A stretch of 64,000 nucleotides of DNA from contig DDSV01000018.1 in assembly GCA_002344215.1 (NCBI GenBank), forward strand, positions 146,234 to 210,233. Direction: 5' to 3'. Every line of letters starts with the position of its first letter. The first letter of the stretch is position 1. Source of the stretch: Akkermansiaceae bacterium UBA2381 (GTDB taxonomy: Bacteria; Verrucomicrobiota; Verrucomicrobiia; Verrucomicrobiales; DEV007). Positions 33,935-43,097 of the stretch are shown here, one piece after another. The notes under the pieces are model-generated. The model was not told the DNA's origin. It searched no databases and saw only the letters and a list, made by a program, of their open reading frames with translations. The position numbers and the translations under genes were made by a program.

Positions 33935-34962
33935 CACTGCGCCGCCTTGATCTCGTCCCAGGCTTTGTTGTAGAGGGCGTTTTTCTCCCCGAGGTCGTCG
34001 ACCATTTCACACTTCTTCATCGTTTCGTCGTCGAGGAAGAGGGCATCGTTCTCCTTGAACTCGGGGCTGACCATGTCGTAGGCCGTTTTGTTAGGGGCGA
34101 GATAGAAGATGTATTCCATATTGACGGCGGCATTGGCCGGGTCGGTCAGAAAGTTGACGAAGGAGTGGGCCAGCTCGGGATTGGGTGCGGTGGCGGAGAT
34201 GACAAGATCATCGCAGGCGACGGAAGTGCCCTCGCGGGGGACGGCAAACTTGATCGCCTTGTTGTCCTCCTGGGCCTGGAAGGCATCGCCGGCGTAGGCG
34301 TGCGAAAGAAAGAACTCCGCCGAGGCGAGGCCACCGTCATACTGGTCGCTTTCGAATTTGGCGATGTTCTTTTTCCACTTGATGACGAGATCCTTCGCCT
34401 GGGAGATCTGCGTCTCGTCGGTGGTATTAAGGCTGAAGCCAAGCATCTTGAGGGCGGCCCCGATCGTCTCGCGGGAATCATTGAGGAGGGTCATGCGTCC
34501 CTTGAGATCCTCCCGTTCAAACATCTTCCAGCTCGGCTCGACATTCTCGACCCGGTCACTCAACCAGGCGATGCCGCTCGGGGCGAGCATGTAGGGCACG
34601 CTCCATTTCATCTCCTTGTCGAAGGCGAGGCCGGTCAGGTACTCGGAATCGACATGTTGAAGGTTTGTCAGGCGCGCGTGGTCGAGTTCGATGATCATCT
34701 TCTCGCGGGCGAGGACCTTGACCATGTAGCTGGAGGGCACGAGGACATCATAGCCGGTCGCGCCTGCCTTCAGCTTCGCGAGCATCGCCTCGTTCGAGTC
34801 GAAAATGTCGATCACCAGCCGGCAGTTGTACTCGGTCTCGAACTTGGTGATGAGCTCGGGGTTTAGGTAGTCGTCCCAGGTGTAGAGGTGAAGTTCGGGC
34901 TTTTTCTCTCCGCACGAGGTGAGAAGCAGGGCGGCGGCGAGGAGGGAGAGGGTGTGTTTCAT
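33934..34962 (-). CDS. potD: Polyamine ABC transporter substrate-binding lipoprotein (PotD-like)
   Basis: A 342-residue solute-binding lipoprotein. The signal peptide ends with lipobox LLTSC (Cys at about residue 16). The mature part opens LHLYTWDDYLNPELITKFE, the classical PotD/PotF beginning, and later has YDVLVPSSYMVKVL and YMLAPSGIAWL. It overlaps potC by four bases, and the four genes run potA-potB-potC-potD on the minus strand. Its role is periplasmic capture of spermidine or putrescine; which of the two cannot be read from sequence alone. Confidence 0.9.
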   Translation of the reverse strand: MKHTLSLLAAALLLTSCGEKKPELHLYTWDDYLNPELITKFETEYNCRLVIDIFDSNEAMLAKLKAGATGYDVLVPSSYMVKVLAREKMIIELDHARLTNLQHVDSEYLTGLAFDKEMKWSVPYMLAPSGIAWLSDRVENVEPSWKMFEREDLKGRMTLLNDSRETIGAALKMLGFSLNTTDETQISQAKDLVIKWKKNIAKFESDQYDGGLASAEFFLSHAYAGDAFQAQEDNKAIKFAVPREGTSVACDDLVISATAPNPELAHSFVNFLTDPANAAVNMEYIFYLAPNKTAYDMVSPEFKENDALFLDDETMKKCEMVDDLGEKNALYNKAWDEIKAAQ

Positions 34963-35753
34963 CGGCTGGTGGAGTTGGGATGGGATTGGTTCAGTTTCTG
35001 GCTCAGCCAGACGATCAGGAAGGTGAGGACGAGAAATAGGGTGGAGATCGCGTTGATGACGGGGAGCTCTTTGCTGTGTTTCACCATACTGTAGATCTTG
35101 AGCGGAAGAGTAGTGGATCCCGGTCCTGTCACAAAAAACGTGATCACATAATCGTCAACCGAAAGGGTGAAGGCAAGGAGACCTCCCGCGATGATGCCCG
35201 GGGCGAGGAGAGGCAGGATGATTCGCCTGACAATGACCCATCGGGTTGCCCCGAGATCGCGCGCCGCATCGATGACATTTTCATCAAATCCCTGGAGTCG
35301 TCCAAGGACAACGACGGTGACGAAGCTGGCGCAAAAGGTGACATGCGCGATGAGGATGGTGCCGGTGCCGAGGGTCGCGCCGATCCCGACGAAGAAAAGG
35401 AGAAGGCTGATCCCCATGAGGAGATCGGGAATAATGATGGGCAGATAGAGGACTCCGTAATGGACCTGCTGCAGTTTGGTGCGATACCAGTGAAGGGCAC
35501 AGGCCGAGAGAGTTCCGAGGACCATGGAAAGGGCGCTTGAGGAAAGGGCGATGGTAAGGGTGCGAAGCGCCGCATCCCAGAGGTCCCGGTTCATCGGATT
35601 GATCAGGGCCAGATACCATTTCAGGGTGAAGCCTTCCCAGGTCGAACTGTAGAGGGCCGCATTGAACGAGTTCGCCACGAGAAAGAAAATCGGCAGGTAG
35701 AGGAAAACCAGCACCAGACCAAAAACGAGAGCAGGGAGTCGGCTTGATTTCAT
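34959..35753 (-). CDS. potC: Polyamine ABC transporter permease (PotC-like)
   Basis: A 264-residue inner-membrane permease with six predicted helices. The start MKSSRLPALVFGLVLVFLYLPI is typical of PotC, and the cytoplasmic EAA-like loop is DAARDLGATRWVIVRRIILPLLAPGI. It overlaps potB (upstream) and potD (downstream) by four bases each, so the operon is translationally coupled. It forms the channel with PotB. A longer open frame upstream is a shadow of potB. Confidence 0.9.
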   Translation of the reverse strand: MKSSRLPALVFGLVLVFLYLPIFFLVANSFNAALYSSTWEGFTLKWYLALINPMNRDLWDAALRTLTIALSSSALSMVLGTLSACALHWYRTKLQQVHYGVLYLPIIIPDLLMGISLLLFFVGIGATLGTGTILIAHVTFCASFVTVVVLGRLQGFDENVIDAARDLGATRWVIVRRIILPLLAPGIIAGGLLAFTLSVDDYVITFFVTGPGSTTLPLKIYSMVKHSKELPVINAISTLFLVLTFLIVWLSQKLNQSHPNSTSR

Positions 35754-36619
35754 CCGTGCGCGACCTTGTCCCTCCGGTTGAGGATGAAGACGATGAGGAT
35801 GGGGACCATCGTGATGGCGAGGAGAGCGACCGAGAGGGCCGCCGCTTCGGGCAGATTGCGACCCGAGAGGGCCCGCTGGGCGATCTTGTTTCCTATCATT
35901 TCGTTCGACGAACCACCAACGAGATCGGGGATGACGTAGGAACCAAGAGCCGGAATCAGAACGAGGGCCATTGCGGTCAGGAGTCCGCGGCTTACCGCCG
36001 GGATGAAGACCCGCCACATCGCGCGGAGGCCGCTGGCGCCGAGATCCCGCGCCGCCTCGAGGAGACTGTAGTCGAAGCGTTCCGCCGCCGCATAGAGCGG
36101 GAGAATGGCGAAGGGCAGGTGGGTGTAGACCATCACGAAGAGGATGGCGCCCTCGTTATTGAGGAAATAGGTGTTCGGGTCAATGAGTCCGATGGAGACA
36201 AAAGCCTGCCGGAGCATGCCCTCTGGGTGGAGAATAATACGCCAGGCCGCGACGCGGATGACGAAATTGGTCCAGAAGGGTACGATGACCAATATCAGCA
36301 ATATCCCGCGCCATTTCTCCTGCATCCGTCCCAGGAGAAAAGCGATGGGGAGCGCCAGAAGAAGACAGATCGCGGTGGTGGCGAGGCTGAGTCTGAGGGT
36401 GCGCCAGAGGATGATCAGGTAGGCCGGATCGCCAAGAGATCGCCAGGCCTCAAGAGCCCAACCGTCACCGACTCCTCCGTTGGGATCGGCCGCCCGGAAT
36501 GAAATAATGACCATTTCAAACGACGGAATCAAAAAGAAGACCGCGAGCCAGAGCAGGGTCGGGGCGGTGAGGAGAAGCTCGTTTTTGCGGCGAATCATTG
36601 AGTTATCATTCGTCATCAT
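35750..36619 (-). CDS. potB: Polyamine ABC transporter permease (PotB-like)
   Basis: A 289-residue permease. It shows the PotB pattern LLTAPTLLWLAVFFLIPSFEM at the N-terminus, WRTLRLSLATTAICLLLALPIAFLL, and the EAA-like loop EAARDLGASGLRAMWRVFIPAVSRGL. The start at 36619 overlaps the potA stop by 14 bases. An internal ATG seven codons later (36598) would avoid the overlap and is a possible alternative. It pairs with PotC. Confidence 0.9.
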   Translation of the reverse strand: MMTNDNSMIRRKNELLLTAPTLLWLAVFFLIPSFEMVIISFRAADPNGGVGDGWALEAWRSLGDPAYLIILWRTLRLSLATTAICLLLALPIAFLLGRMQEKWRGILLILVIVPFWTNFVIRVAAWRIILHPEGMLRQAFVSIGLIDPNTYFLNNEGAILFVMVYTHLPFAILPLYAAAERFDYSLLEAARDLGASGLRAMWRVFIPAVSRGLLTAMALVLIPALGSYVIPDLVGGSSNEMIGNKIAQRALSGRNLPEAAALSVALLAITMVPILIVFILNRRDKVAHG

Positions 36620-37760
36620 CCGGCAGCGAGAGCAACTGCCTGTCCTCTTCGGCGAAGTTCTCGAGCAGATAACCGTCGTTGGCGTTCCAGCTCACCCAAA
36701 CCTCGTCACCCCATTGGGGTGGTTTGGCCTCGTCGAGAAAAAAGCGACCATGCTGCGATTCGACCATGAGAAGCTCCTCCCCGGTGCGCACCCAGAATCG
36801 GGTCATCGAACCGAGGTAGATCATGTCCTGAACGACTCCCCTGACCGCGTTGCGATTTTCCGGAAGTGGGTCCGGTCGGGTCCGGGACAGGGCGATCTTC
36901 TCGGGTCGGAGGCTGAGGTTGACCCGTTCGCCCGGCTTGAGGGTGCGGTCGTTGTAGATGCGGACCGGGCCTCCGAGGTAGTCGAAGGTGCCGGTGCTGT
37001 GTTCGTTGTCCACCGTGGCATCCACTTTCCCGCGCAGGAAATTGGTGTCCCCGATGAAGGCGGCGACAAAACTGTTCACCGGCGTCTCATAGATCGCGGC
37101 GGGGGCGCCGATCTGTTCGATGTTGCCCGCACGCATCACCGCAATACGGTCGCTGATGCCCATGGCCTCATGCTGATCATGGGTGACATAGAGAAAGGTG
37201 ATGCCGACCTCTTCGTGAAGTTCGTCGAGTTCGACGAGGAGACGCTGCCGCAATTTCAGATCGAGGGCCGCGAGCGGTTCGTCGAGGAGGAGCACCTCGG
37301 GTTTGTTGATGAGAGCTCGCGCGATCGCGACGCGCTGCTTCTGGCCGCCGCTGATCTGTGAGGGTTTCTTGTCGGCATGTGAGGCGAGATCGACGAGTTC
37401 CAGCATCCGCTCGACCTCGGAATCGATTTCCTTCCGGGAGAGCTGTTTCGCGAGCTCGGGCCCGAAGGCGACATTCTGCCGCAAGGTGAGGTGGGGAAAG
37501 AGGGCGTAGTTCTGGAAGACAGTATTGACGGGCCGCTTTTCGGGCGGCAGTTCGGTGAGGTCTTTCCCGTTGAGGAGGATGCGTCCTCCGTCCGGCGAGA
37601 GAAATCCCGCGACGAGGCGCAGCAGCGTCGTCTTGCCGCATCCGCTGGGGCCGAGGAGGGAAAAGACTTCTCCCTTGCCCACGGAAAAGGAAGCGTCCGA
37701 AACGGCCACAAAGTCGTCGAAGCGCTTCGTCACGTTCTCGAAGACCAGAAAATCGCTCAT
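36606..37760 (-). CDS. potA: Polyamine ABC transporter ATPase (PotA-like)
   Basis: A 384-residue ATPase that energises uptake. Walker A is GPSGCGKTT, the Q-loop is in NTVFQNYALFPHLTLRQNVAFG, the signature is SGGQKQRVAIARALI, Walker B is LLLDEPLAALD, and the switch His is in YVTHDQHEAM. A C-terminal TOBE-type domain follows (NLSLRPEKIAL). The start at MSDFLVFENVTKRFDDFVAV (37760) is preferred over an upstream ATG that adds 13 unlikely residues. It is first in the operon; the promoter should lie in the 160 bases shared with the divergent small gene. Confidence 0.92.
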   Translation of the reverse strand: MSDFLVFENVTKRFDDFVAVSDASFSVGKGEVFSLLGPSGCGKTTLLRLVAGFLSPDGGRILLNGKDLTELPPEKRPVNTVFQNYALFPHLTLRQNVAFGPELAKQLSRKEIDSEVERMLELVDLASHADKKPSQISGGQKQRVAIARALINKPEVLLLDEPLAALDLKLRQRLLVELDELHEEVGITFLYVTHDQHEAMGISDRIAVMRAGNIEQIGAPAAIYETPVNSFVAAFIGDTNFLRGKVDATVDNEHSTGTFDYLGGPVRIYNDRTLKPGERVNLSLRPEKIALSRTRPDPLPENRNAVRGVVQDMIYLGSMTRFWVRTGEELLMVESQHGRFFLDEAKPPQWGDEVWVSWNANDGYLLENFAEEDRQLLSLPDDDE

Positions 37761-37920
37761 ATCGGAAATTGAAACTAGAAGCGAATCGGGGAGCGGCAAG
37801 AAAAATATGGAATCGATTCTCCTGTCAGGACCTTGAGCACCCGGAAAGGGTGTTCTGAGATGATACTGTCACCATCGGGAGATTGATTTTTGCGGGATGT
37901 TCTGACCCAATTGAAAAAGA

Positions 37921-38175
37921 ATGAACTCCGATATTCCTGAATCCTCGAGTGCGAAGCGCCTCACTGCCTACTCGTTTCTGGTCGCCTTCGCCAACGACCA
38001 CACCATTGACGAAGGAGAGCTCCGACTGCTTGAGAAGATGGCCCTGGAAGACGGAGTGCTCGACGAGGCGGAAAAAGAAGTCCTCGCGATGCTGTTTTCG
38101 AGAGTCCCGGAGAGCACGGCGAACCCTCAGGTTTGGGAAGCGATCACCCGCTTTCGCGAGGAGCACGGTTTCTAG
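37921..38175 (+). CDS. Small acidic TerB-like protein
   Basis: An 84-residue acidic protein. The body resembles half of a TerB/DjlA-type helical domain: AYSFLVAFANDHTIDEGELRLLEKMALEDGVLDEAEKEVL, with regularly spaced Asp/Glu. The usual TerB domain is longer, so this could be a minimal member or an unrelated helical protein. It is divergent from potA and convergent with the lipoprotein gene. No function can be assigned. Confidence 0.6.
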   Translation: MNSDIPESSSAKRLTAYSFLVAFANDHTIDEGELRLLEKMALEDGVLDEAEKEVLAMLFSRVPESTANPQVWEAITRFREEHGF

Positions 38176-38198
38176 GAGTCTGCCGCCCCGCTTTGCGC

Positions 38199-38642
38199 TT
38201 ATGGCACCGGCTTGAAGTAGACCCACTGCTCGACGTCGCCGGGCAGCTTCATCCGCACTCCGGTCGAGACCTTGCTCCAGGTGATAATTTCACCGTCGTC
38301 AAATTGCAGAACGACCGTGCTTGTGTCGGGACGCTCGATGATGTGATATCCCCTCGCTTCACCGACTCCGTTGCGAACCCGCCTCATTTCGGTGGGGGTA
38401 AACTCGATTTCGACCCCCTCAAACTGGGTCAGGAGGATGCGCGAAAGCCCCTTCTGAAGTCCCGAAACGATGTCTTTAAGAAAACCCTCTCCGGGGTTCC
38501 GGCCACTGTCCTGAGGAGTGGAAATCATGGAAAGAGTCAGCTCGCGGTCGAGGGTCCATTTTCCCAGGTGCCAGTTTCTCCCGCAACCGGTGAGAAAGAG
38601 GGTTGAAGCAAGGAGCAGACAGAGTCGGGTGGTGGTCTTCAC
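38199..38642 (-). CDS. Small lipoprotein of unknown function
   Basis: A 147-residue protein starting with GTG. The signal peptide ends with lipobox LFLTGC (Cys near residue 20). The mature part is a small beta-rich domain (LGKWTLDRELTLSM, IEFTPTEMRRV, STVVLQFDDGEIITWSKV) that resembles the short lipocalin-like domains often seen in Verrucomicrobia lipoproteins. It converges with the TerB-like gene with 23 bases between. Role unknown, location probably outer membrane. Confidence 0.75.
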   Translation of the reverse strand: MKTTTRLCLLLASTLFLTGCGRNWHLGKWTLDRELTLSMISTPQDSGRNPGEGFLKDIVSGLQKGLSRILLTQFEGVEIEFTPTEMRRVRNGVGEARGYHIIERPDTSTVVLQFDDGEIITWSKVSTGVRMKLPGDVEQWVYFKPVP

Positions 38643-38831
38643 AGGGTTCAGGCTACGCCCGAAGGGGATTTGATGTCAATGGACAAGAGGGCGGGTGAAT
38701 TTTATTTATATTTCCGAGATATCCGTTGATCAAGATAGCTAATAGAGTCATATTTAGGGCTAAATCTCCGCTTTCTGGTATTTACAATAATTTCCAGAAC
38801 TAACCGATTCTTGTTTGATTTGCCCCGGAAT

Positions 38832-41429
38832 ATGGCCGCCAGAAAATCCAGCGTTGCGACAGAGAAGCCCGCCTCGCGGAAAAAACCGGCCCCCTCCGAA
38901 TCCAAAACTCCCCGGGAAAAGCGTGTCTTCACCGACGAGCCCTATGCCTTTCACGAGGTCGTCGCGATCGTGCTCCTCGGGATCTGTTCCATGTTTGTGC
39001 TGGCGCTGGTGTCCTACTCGCCGGCGGATCTCCCTTCCTGGGTTCCTTTCAGCAGTCAGTCGGGACAGAGCCACACGATCGACAATTTCATCGGACCGGT
39101 CGGAGCGGTCGTGGCCGGGTACGCCTATTTCTTCTTCGGCGCGGCCAGCTTTCTCATCCCCGCCGTCCTGGCCTGGTGGGGCATTCAGGTGCTCACGGGC
39201 GCCCGTCCCTTTCATACACGCAATATTCTCTCCTTCGCCCTGCTGGGCATTTCGGCGGCCTGTCTCGTTGAGTTTCAGACCTGGTTCTTCGAGGACTGGT
39301 CGACCCGCTACAATCTGCCGAAGAGCGCCGGAGGTTTCATCGGCTACGGAGTGGGCCACAAGCTCGTCGAGCAACTGCTGGGATCGGTCGGATCGGTCAT
39401 TGTCATGTCCATCATTTACACGATTTCGCTGATCGTGATCACGGGCATTCATCCCTTCCGTTTCATCGGAATGCTACGCCGGGGCATCGCCCATCTCATC
39501 GTCAGTCTGCGCAACCGCGGACCGCTCTTCTCGGGATTCAAACTGCCCTCGTTCGCGAAGTCAGAGGTGCCGGATCGATCACGCCGCCGCCTTGAGAGGC
39601 AGGAGAGGGTCGAACCGAAGAAGGAACCGAGGGCAGCTAAAGAATCAACGCCTCCCGTGAACCCCCTGCCTGCTCAGGGAGATCTCTTCAAGGATCTCGC
39701 GCCGGCGACACCGGAACCGCGCATCATCGATTCCTCGCAGAGCGCGAGGAAAAAATTGACCCCCGAGGAGGCGGCCGGCTCTCTCTTTGACCGGGAAAAG
39801 AAAGAAGGAACCGTGCTCTCCGGAGGCCAGTTTCAGAATTACAAGCTGCCCAGCCTTAACATCCTCCAATACGCCGATGACTCGGAGGCTACGCCGACGA
39901 ATCAGGCGGAGCTGATCAGCCAGCAGGCTACGATCGTCTCGACCCTCGCGACCTTCGGAGTTGAGGTGGAGCCGGGCGACATCACACGCGGGCCGACGAT
40001 CACCCGCTTTGAGCTTTATCCGACCCCCGGACTTCGGGTCAACCGTATCACCTCGCTTGAGGCGGACCTTGCCCGTGCCACCAAGGCGGAGCGGATTAAT
40101 ATTCTCGCGCCCGTCCCCGGGAAAGACACCGTCGGGATCGAGATCGCGAACAACGAAAAAATCCCCGTGGCCCTGCGCGAGCTCTTTGAGGATGAGGCCT
40201 TCCGCGACTCCAAGGCCAAGCTCCCCCTCGCTCTCGGCAAGGATGTCTACGGACGCACCATCGTCGGCGACCTCACCCGCATGCCCCACCTTCTCGTCGC
40301 CGGGGCGACCGGGAGCGGCAAGAGCGTTTGCATCAACAGCATCATCGCGAGTTTGCTTTACCGCTTCACTCCGGATGAACTCCGCTTCATCATGGTCGAC
40401 CCCAAGGTCGTTGAGATGCAGCTCTACAACAAGTTGCCCCACATGGTCATCCCGGTGGTGACCGACCCGAAAAAGGTCCTTCTCGCGCTGCGCTGGGTCA
40501 TCAATGAGATGGAGCGTCGCTATGCTCTTTTCGCCAAAGTGGGAACGCGGAACTTCGACGGCTTCAACACGATGCGCACCCGCGAAATGGCCGAGCTGAA
40601 GGCGGCCGAGGAGGTCATGATCGAGGAACCGGAGCTTGAGCTGGTGCATCATGTCAGGCTCGGAGACGATCTCGCGATCGAGGGCGGATTCCCCGAAGAG
40701 AGCATCGATCTTCCCGCCCCGCGTCGCAATCGACCCTCCTCCGGAGACAGTGACCTTCCCGAGAGCCTTCCCTACATTGTCGTGATCATCGACGAGCTCG
40801 CCGACCTTATGCAGACCGCTCCGGCCGATGTAGAAACCGGGATCGCCCGGATCGCGCAAAAGGCCCGTGCCGCCGGCATCCACCTGATCGTCGCGACTCA
40901 GACACCGCGGGCCGACGTCGTCACCGGTATCATCAAGGCCAACATCCCCTCCCGGATCGCCTTCCAGGTTTCCTCCAAGACCGACAGCCGCATCATCCTC
41001 GACGCCAACGGAGCGGAGAACCTCGTCGGCAAGGGGGACATGCTCTATCTGCCGCCCGGAAGCGCCCAGTTGATCCGTGCTCAGGGGGCCCTCATTACCG
41101 ACGAGGAAGCCCAGGATCTGGTCGAGGCCTGCGCCGCCTACGGGTCGCCGCGCTTCGAGCCCGAGGCCCAGGAGGCCCTTGAGGGCGGTGAGTTTGGCGA
41201 GGGGGATGACGAGATCTCCGGAGCCGATGAGGATGTCCTCGAGAAGTGCCTTGAGGTCATCTACGCTGAGAAAAAGGCGTCTACCTCTTTGCTGCAGAGG
41301 CGCTTGCGCCTGGGCTACACCCGGGCTGCGCGGATGATTGATATTCTCGAGAGCCGGGGCATCATCGGGGCCGGGGATGGCGCAAAACCACGGGAAATTC
41401 TGGTCGATCTTTCCGACGATTTCGATTAA
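38832..41429 (+). CDS. ftsK: FtsK/SpoIIIE DNA translocase
   Basis: An 865-residue DNA pump for chromosome segregation at the septum. The start ATG at 38832 follows an AT-rich leader; a TTG seven codons upstream is less likely. Four membrane helices lie in residues about 45-215. A charged linker leads to the motor: the alpha domain with GPTITRFELYPTPGLRVNRI, Walker A GATGSGKSVCIN near 490, Walker B PYIVVIIDELADLM, and ATQTPRADVVTGIIKANIPSRIAF. The motif usually read as ATQRPS is ATQTPR here, and an acidic insert of about 60 residues precedes the Walker B strand. The C-terminal gamma winged helix (STSLLQRRLRLGYTRAARMID) reads orientation signals. Confidence 0.95.
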   Translation: MAARKSSVATEKPASRKKPAPSESKTPREKRVFTDEPYAFHEVVAIVLLGICSMFVLALVSYSPADLPSWVPFSSQSGQSHTIDNFIGPVGAVVAGYAYFFFGAASFLIPAVLAWWGIQVLTGARPFHTRNILSFALLGISAACLVEFQTWFFEDWSTRYNLPKSAGGFIGYGVGHKLVEQLLGSVGSVIVMSIIYTISLIVITGIHPFRFIGMLRRGIAHLIVSLRNRGPLFSGFKLPSFAKSEVPDRSRRRLERQERVEPKKEPRAAKESTPPVNPLPAQGDLFKDLAPATPEPRIIDSSQSARKKLTPEEAAGSLFDREKKEGTVLSGGQFQNYKLPSLNILQYADDSEATPTNQAELISQQATIVSTLATFGVEVEPGDITRGPTITRFELYPTPGLRVNRITSLEADLARATKAERINILAPVPGKDTVGIEIANNEKIPVALRELFEDEAFRDSKAKLPLALGKDVYGRTIVGDLTRMPHLLVAGATGSGKSVCINSIIASLLYRFTPDELRFIMVDPKVVEMQLYNKLPHMVIPVVTDPKKVLLALRWVINEMERRYALFAKVGTRNFDGFNTMRTREMAELKAAEEVMIEEPELELVHHVRLGDDLAIEGGFPEESIDLPAPRRNRPSSGDSDLPESLPYIVVIIDELADLMQTAPADVETGIARIAQKARAAGIHLIVATQTPRADVVTGIIKANIPSRIAFQVSSKTDSRIILDANGAENLVGKGDMLYLPPGSAQLIRAQGALITDEEAQDLVEACAAYGSPRFEPEAQEALEGGEFGEGDDEISGADEDVLEKCLEVIYAEKKASTSLLQRRLRLGYTRAARMIDILESRGIIGAGDGAKPREILVDLSDDFD

Positions 41430-41430
41430 C

Positions 41431-41454
41431 TTCCCGACTCGGGAATTGATTTTG
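41431..41454 (+). terminator. Possible ftsK terminator
   Basis: A 6-bp stem (TTCCCG with CGGGAA, loop ACT) starts two bases after the ftsK stop and is followed by TTGATTTT. The stem is short and the T-run interrupted, so efficiency would be modest. Confidence 0.35.
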
Positions 41455-41493
41455 TGAAAAATCTGACGTATTCGCGCGTCTGACTCCCGCAGA

Positions 41494-41526
41494 CTGACTC
41501 CACCCGAAGGGTGGGGAAAGATGGAA
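41494..41526 (+). repeat. Hairpin element before the RodZ-like gene
   Basis: TGACTCC is followed by CCACCC/GGGTGG with a GAA loop (41500-41514), then GGAAAGATGGAA. Leader and trailer resemble the elements at 5545 and 10022, though the loop is shorter. Confidence 0.3.
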
Positions 41527-41536
41527 TCAGGCAACC

Positions 41537-42484
41537 ATGCCGACAATCGGACAGAAACTGGGTAAAGCTAGACGCAGCAGGGACCTCTCCATCGAGGACG
41601 TGGCCCATGAGACGCGCATTCACCCGAACATGATCCTCTGCATCGAAGAGGACGATTTTTCGCATTTCCCCAGCGTCGCCTACGCCAAGAGTTTTATCCG
41701 GAAGTACAGCGACTACCTTGAAGTCGACATTTCCTCCGAGATGTCCGCCCTCAACAGCGGCGTCACGGTTCGTCTCAGCGAGAATGAGCTGCTGGGGGAA
41801 ATGAAAAACACGATCAACAAGGATCATCGTTTCCGCCTCGAGCGGCGTCCCCGGGGCCAGCGTCGCCGTCCCGAAAAGCCGGGCGGAGCTCCCCTCTTTC
41901 TGAATTTTATTCTTTTCTGTCTGATCGCCGCCCTCGTCATCTTCTACGTCCTCGGTTACAACGCCAGCAGCCCCGAAGAGGCGAAATCGGAAATCACCAA
42001 AGGCCTCCAGCAGGCCAATCCCTTCGGTGGTCCCGTCGAGGAAACCGCCGCGGTCGATCCGGTCGCGGTCCCGCCGCTCGCCGATGCCCCGGCAACTCCG
42101 CCCGCTGCTCCCGTCCCCGTGGCGGAGACGGCCATCGCCAAACCCGAGGTTAAGGTTCAGTTCGAGGACGACCTCGCCGGGGCACCTCCCCAGGCCCCTG
42201 CCCCCGCCGCCAGCACCGAGGCGAACCTCCGTCCGCGTAACACCCCCGGAATGGTCTTTGTCGAGGAGCCCGTCAAACCGCTCAGTTCATCCGATCTCCC
42301 CGCCGTCCGCAAACCCGGAGTGGAGCCCCAGGCGGTCCTTCGTCCTGAAGGAACCGATCCCGCCGCGACGCGACGGCAGGAAGAGGCGGCCCGTCCCAAG
42401 CCGGCGGCGAACCCGCAGAATGCCGGCGAGCAGACTCCGCCCGCTTCGCCGATCCGGGCGGTGCCCGTCGCGGTTTCGGAGTAA
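41537..42484 (+). CDS. RodZ-like HTH membrane protein
   Basis: A 315-residue protein. The N-terminal helix-turn-helix of the RodZ type (TIGQKLGKARRSRDLSIEDVA, then IHPNMILCIEEDDFSHFPSV and YAKSFIRKYSDYLEVD) is cytoplasmic. One membrane helix spans about residues 115-137 (LFLNFILFCLIAALVIFYVL). The rest is a low-complexity Ala/Pro-rich extracytoplasmic tail. RodZ links MreB to the cell-wall machinery. The DUF4115 domain of classical RodZ is not visible, so the assignment rests on the N-terminal half. It follows ftsK by about 107 bases. Confidence 0.8.
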   Translation: MPTIGQKLGKARRSRDLSIEDVAHETRIHPNMILCIEEDDFSHFPSVAYAKSFIRKYSDYLEVDISSEMSALNSGVTVRLSENELLGEMKNTINKDHRFRLERRPRGQRRRPEKPGGAPLFLNFILFCLIAALVIFYVLGYNASSPEEAKSEITKGLQQANPFGGPVEETAAVDPVAVPPLADAPATPPAAPVPVAETAIAKPEVKVQFEDDLAGAPPQAPAPAASTEANLRPRNTPGMVFVEEPVKPLSSSDLPAVRKPGVEPQAVLRPEGTDPAATRRQEEAARPKPAANPQNAGEQTPPASPIRAVPVAVSE

Positions 42485-42509
42485 AGGAACGATTTCCCGG
42501 GACACACTC

Positions 42510-42989
42510 ATGGGAGATCTCCTCGTCAAGCTTTACGACCTGCCGGACGAGGGAACGGCGAAGGAGCGACTCATCGCGCAGGGCATCCGTCTCAAACGCC
42601 CCCTCTCCGCCGAAAAGAGCCTGATCTGCCGCTGGGTGAAAGAGCACTTCAGCGAGGGCTGGTCCGACGAAGTGTCCCTCGCCTTTTCCGGGCAACCGGT
42701 CACCTGCTTCATCGCCCTGAACGAGGCTTCCGATCCGGTCGGCTTCGCCTGTTACGACGCCACCTTTCGCGGGTTCTTTGGTCCGACCGGAGTCCTCGAG
42801 AGCCATCGGGGACAGGGAATCGGAACCGCGCTGTTGTTGCGCGCGCTTCACGCGATGAGTGAGGCGGGATATGCGTATGCCGTGATCGGATTCTCAGGGG
42901 CGGATGAGTTTTATGCGAGGACGGTCGGAGCGGTGCCGATTGAAGGTTCGACGCCGGGGCCTTATCGGGATCGGGTGAGACGGGGGTGA
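42510..42989 (+). CDS. GNAT family N-acetyltransferase
   Basis: A 159-residue acetyltransferase. The acetyl-CoA binding motif A is GVLESHRGQGIGTALLLRALHAM, and the preceding strand is VGFACYDATFRGFFGPTGV. The start ATG at 42510 is chosen by family length; the frame runs open much further upstream, but that part is the RodZ-like gene in another frame. It follows the RodZ-like gene by 25 bases. The substrate is unknown. Confidence 0.82.
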   Translation: MGDLLVKLYDLPDEGTAKERLIAQGIRLKRPLSAEKSLICRWVKEHFSEGWSDEVSLAFSGQPVTCFIALNEASDPVGFACYDATFRGFFGPTGVLESHRGQGIGTALLLRALHAMSEAGYAYAVIGFSGADEFYARTVGAVPIEGSTPGPYRDRVRRG

Positions 42990-43051
42990 GGGAATTCGAG
43001 GCTTGATTTCGGGGGTGCGGGTGGGGAGGATGGGAATCGGCTGCAGGAATT

Positions 43052-43083
43052 TGTGTACGAATCCGATTCGTACACAGTTTTTT
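43052..43083 (+). terminator. Palindromic hairpin with T-run after the GNAT gene
   Basis: TGTGTACGAATC (43052-43063) and GATTCGTACACA (43065-43076) are perfect complements around one base, followed by GTTTTTT. In RNA the stem would have about ten pairs with a five-base loop and a following U-run, as in an intrinsic terminator. The perfect symmetry would also suit a protein-binding site. Confidence 0.55.
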
Positions 43084-43097
43084 GTGGTTAAACAACG

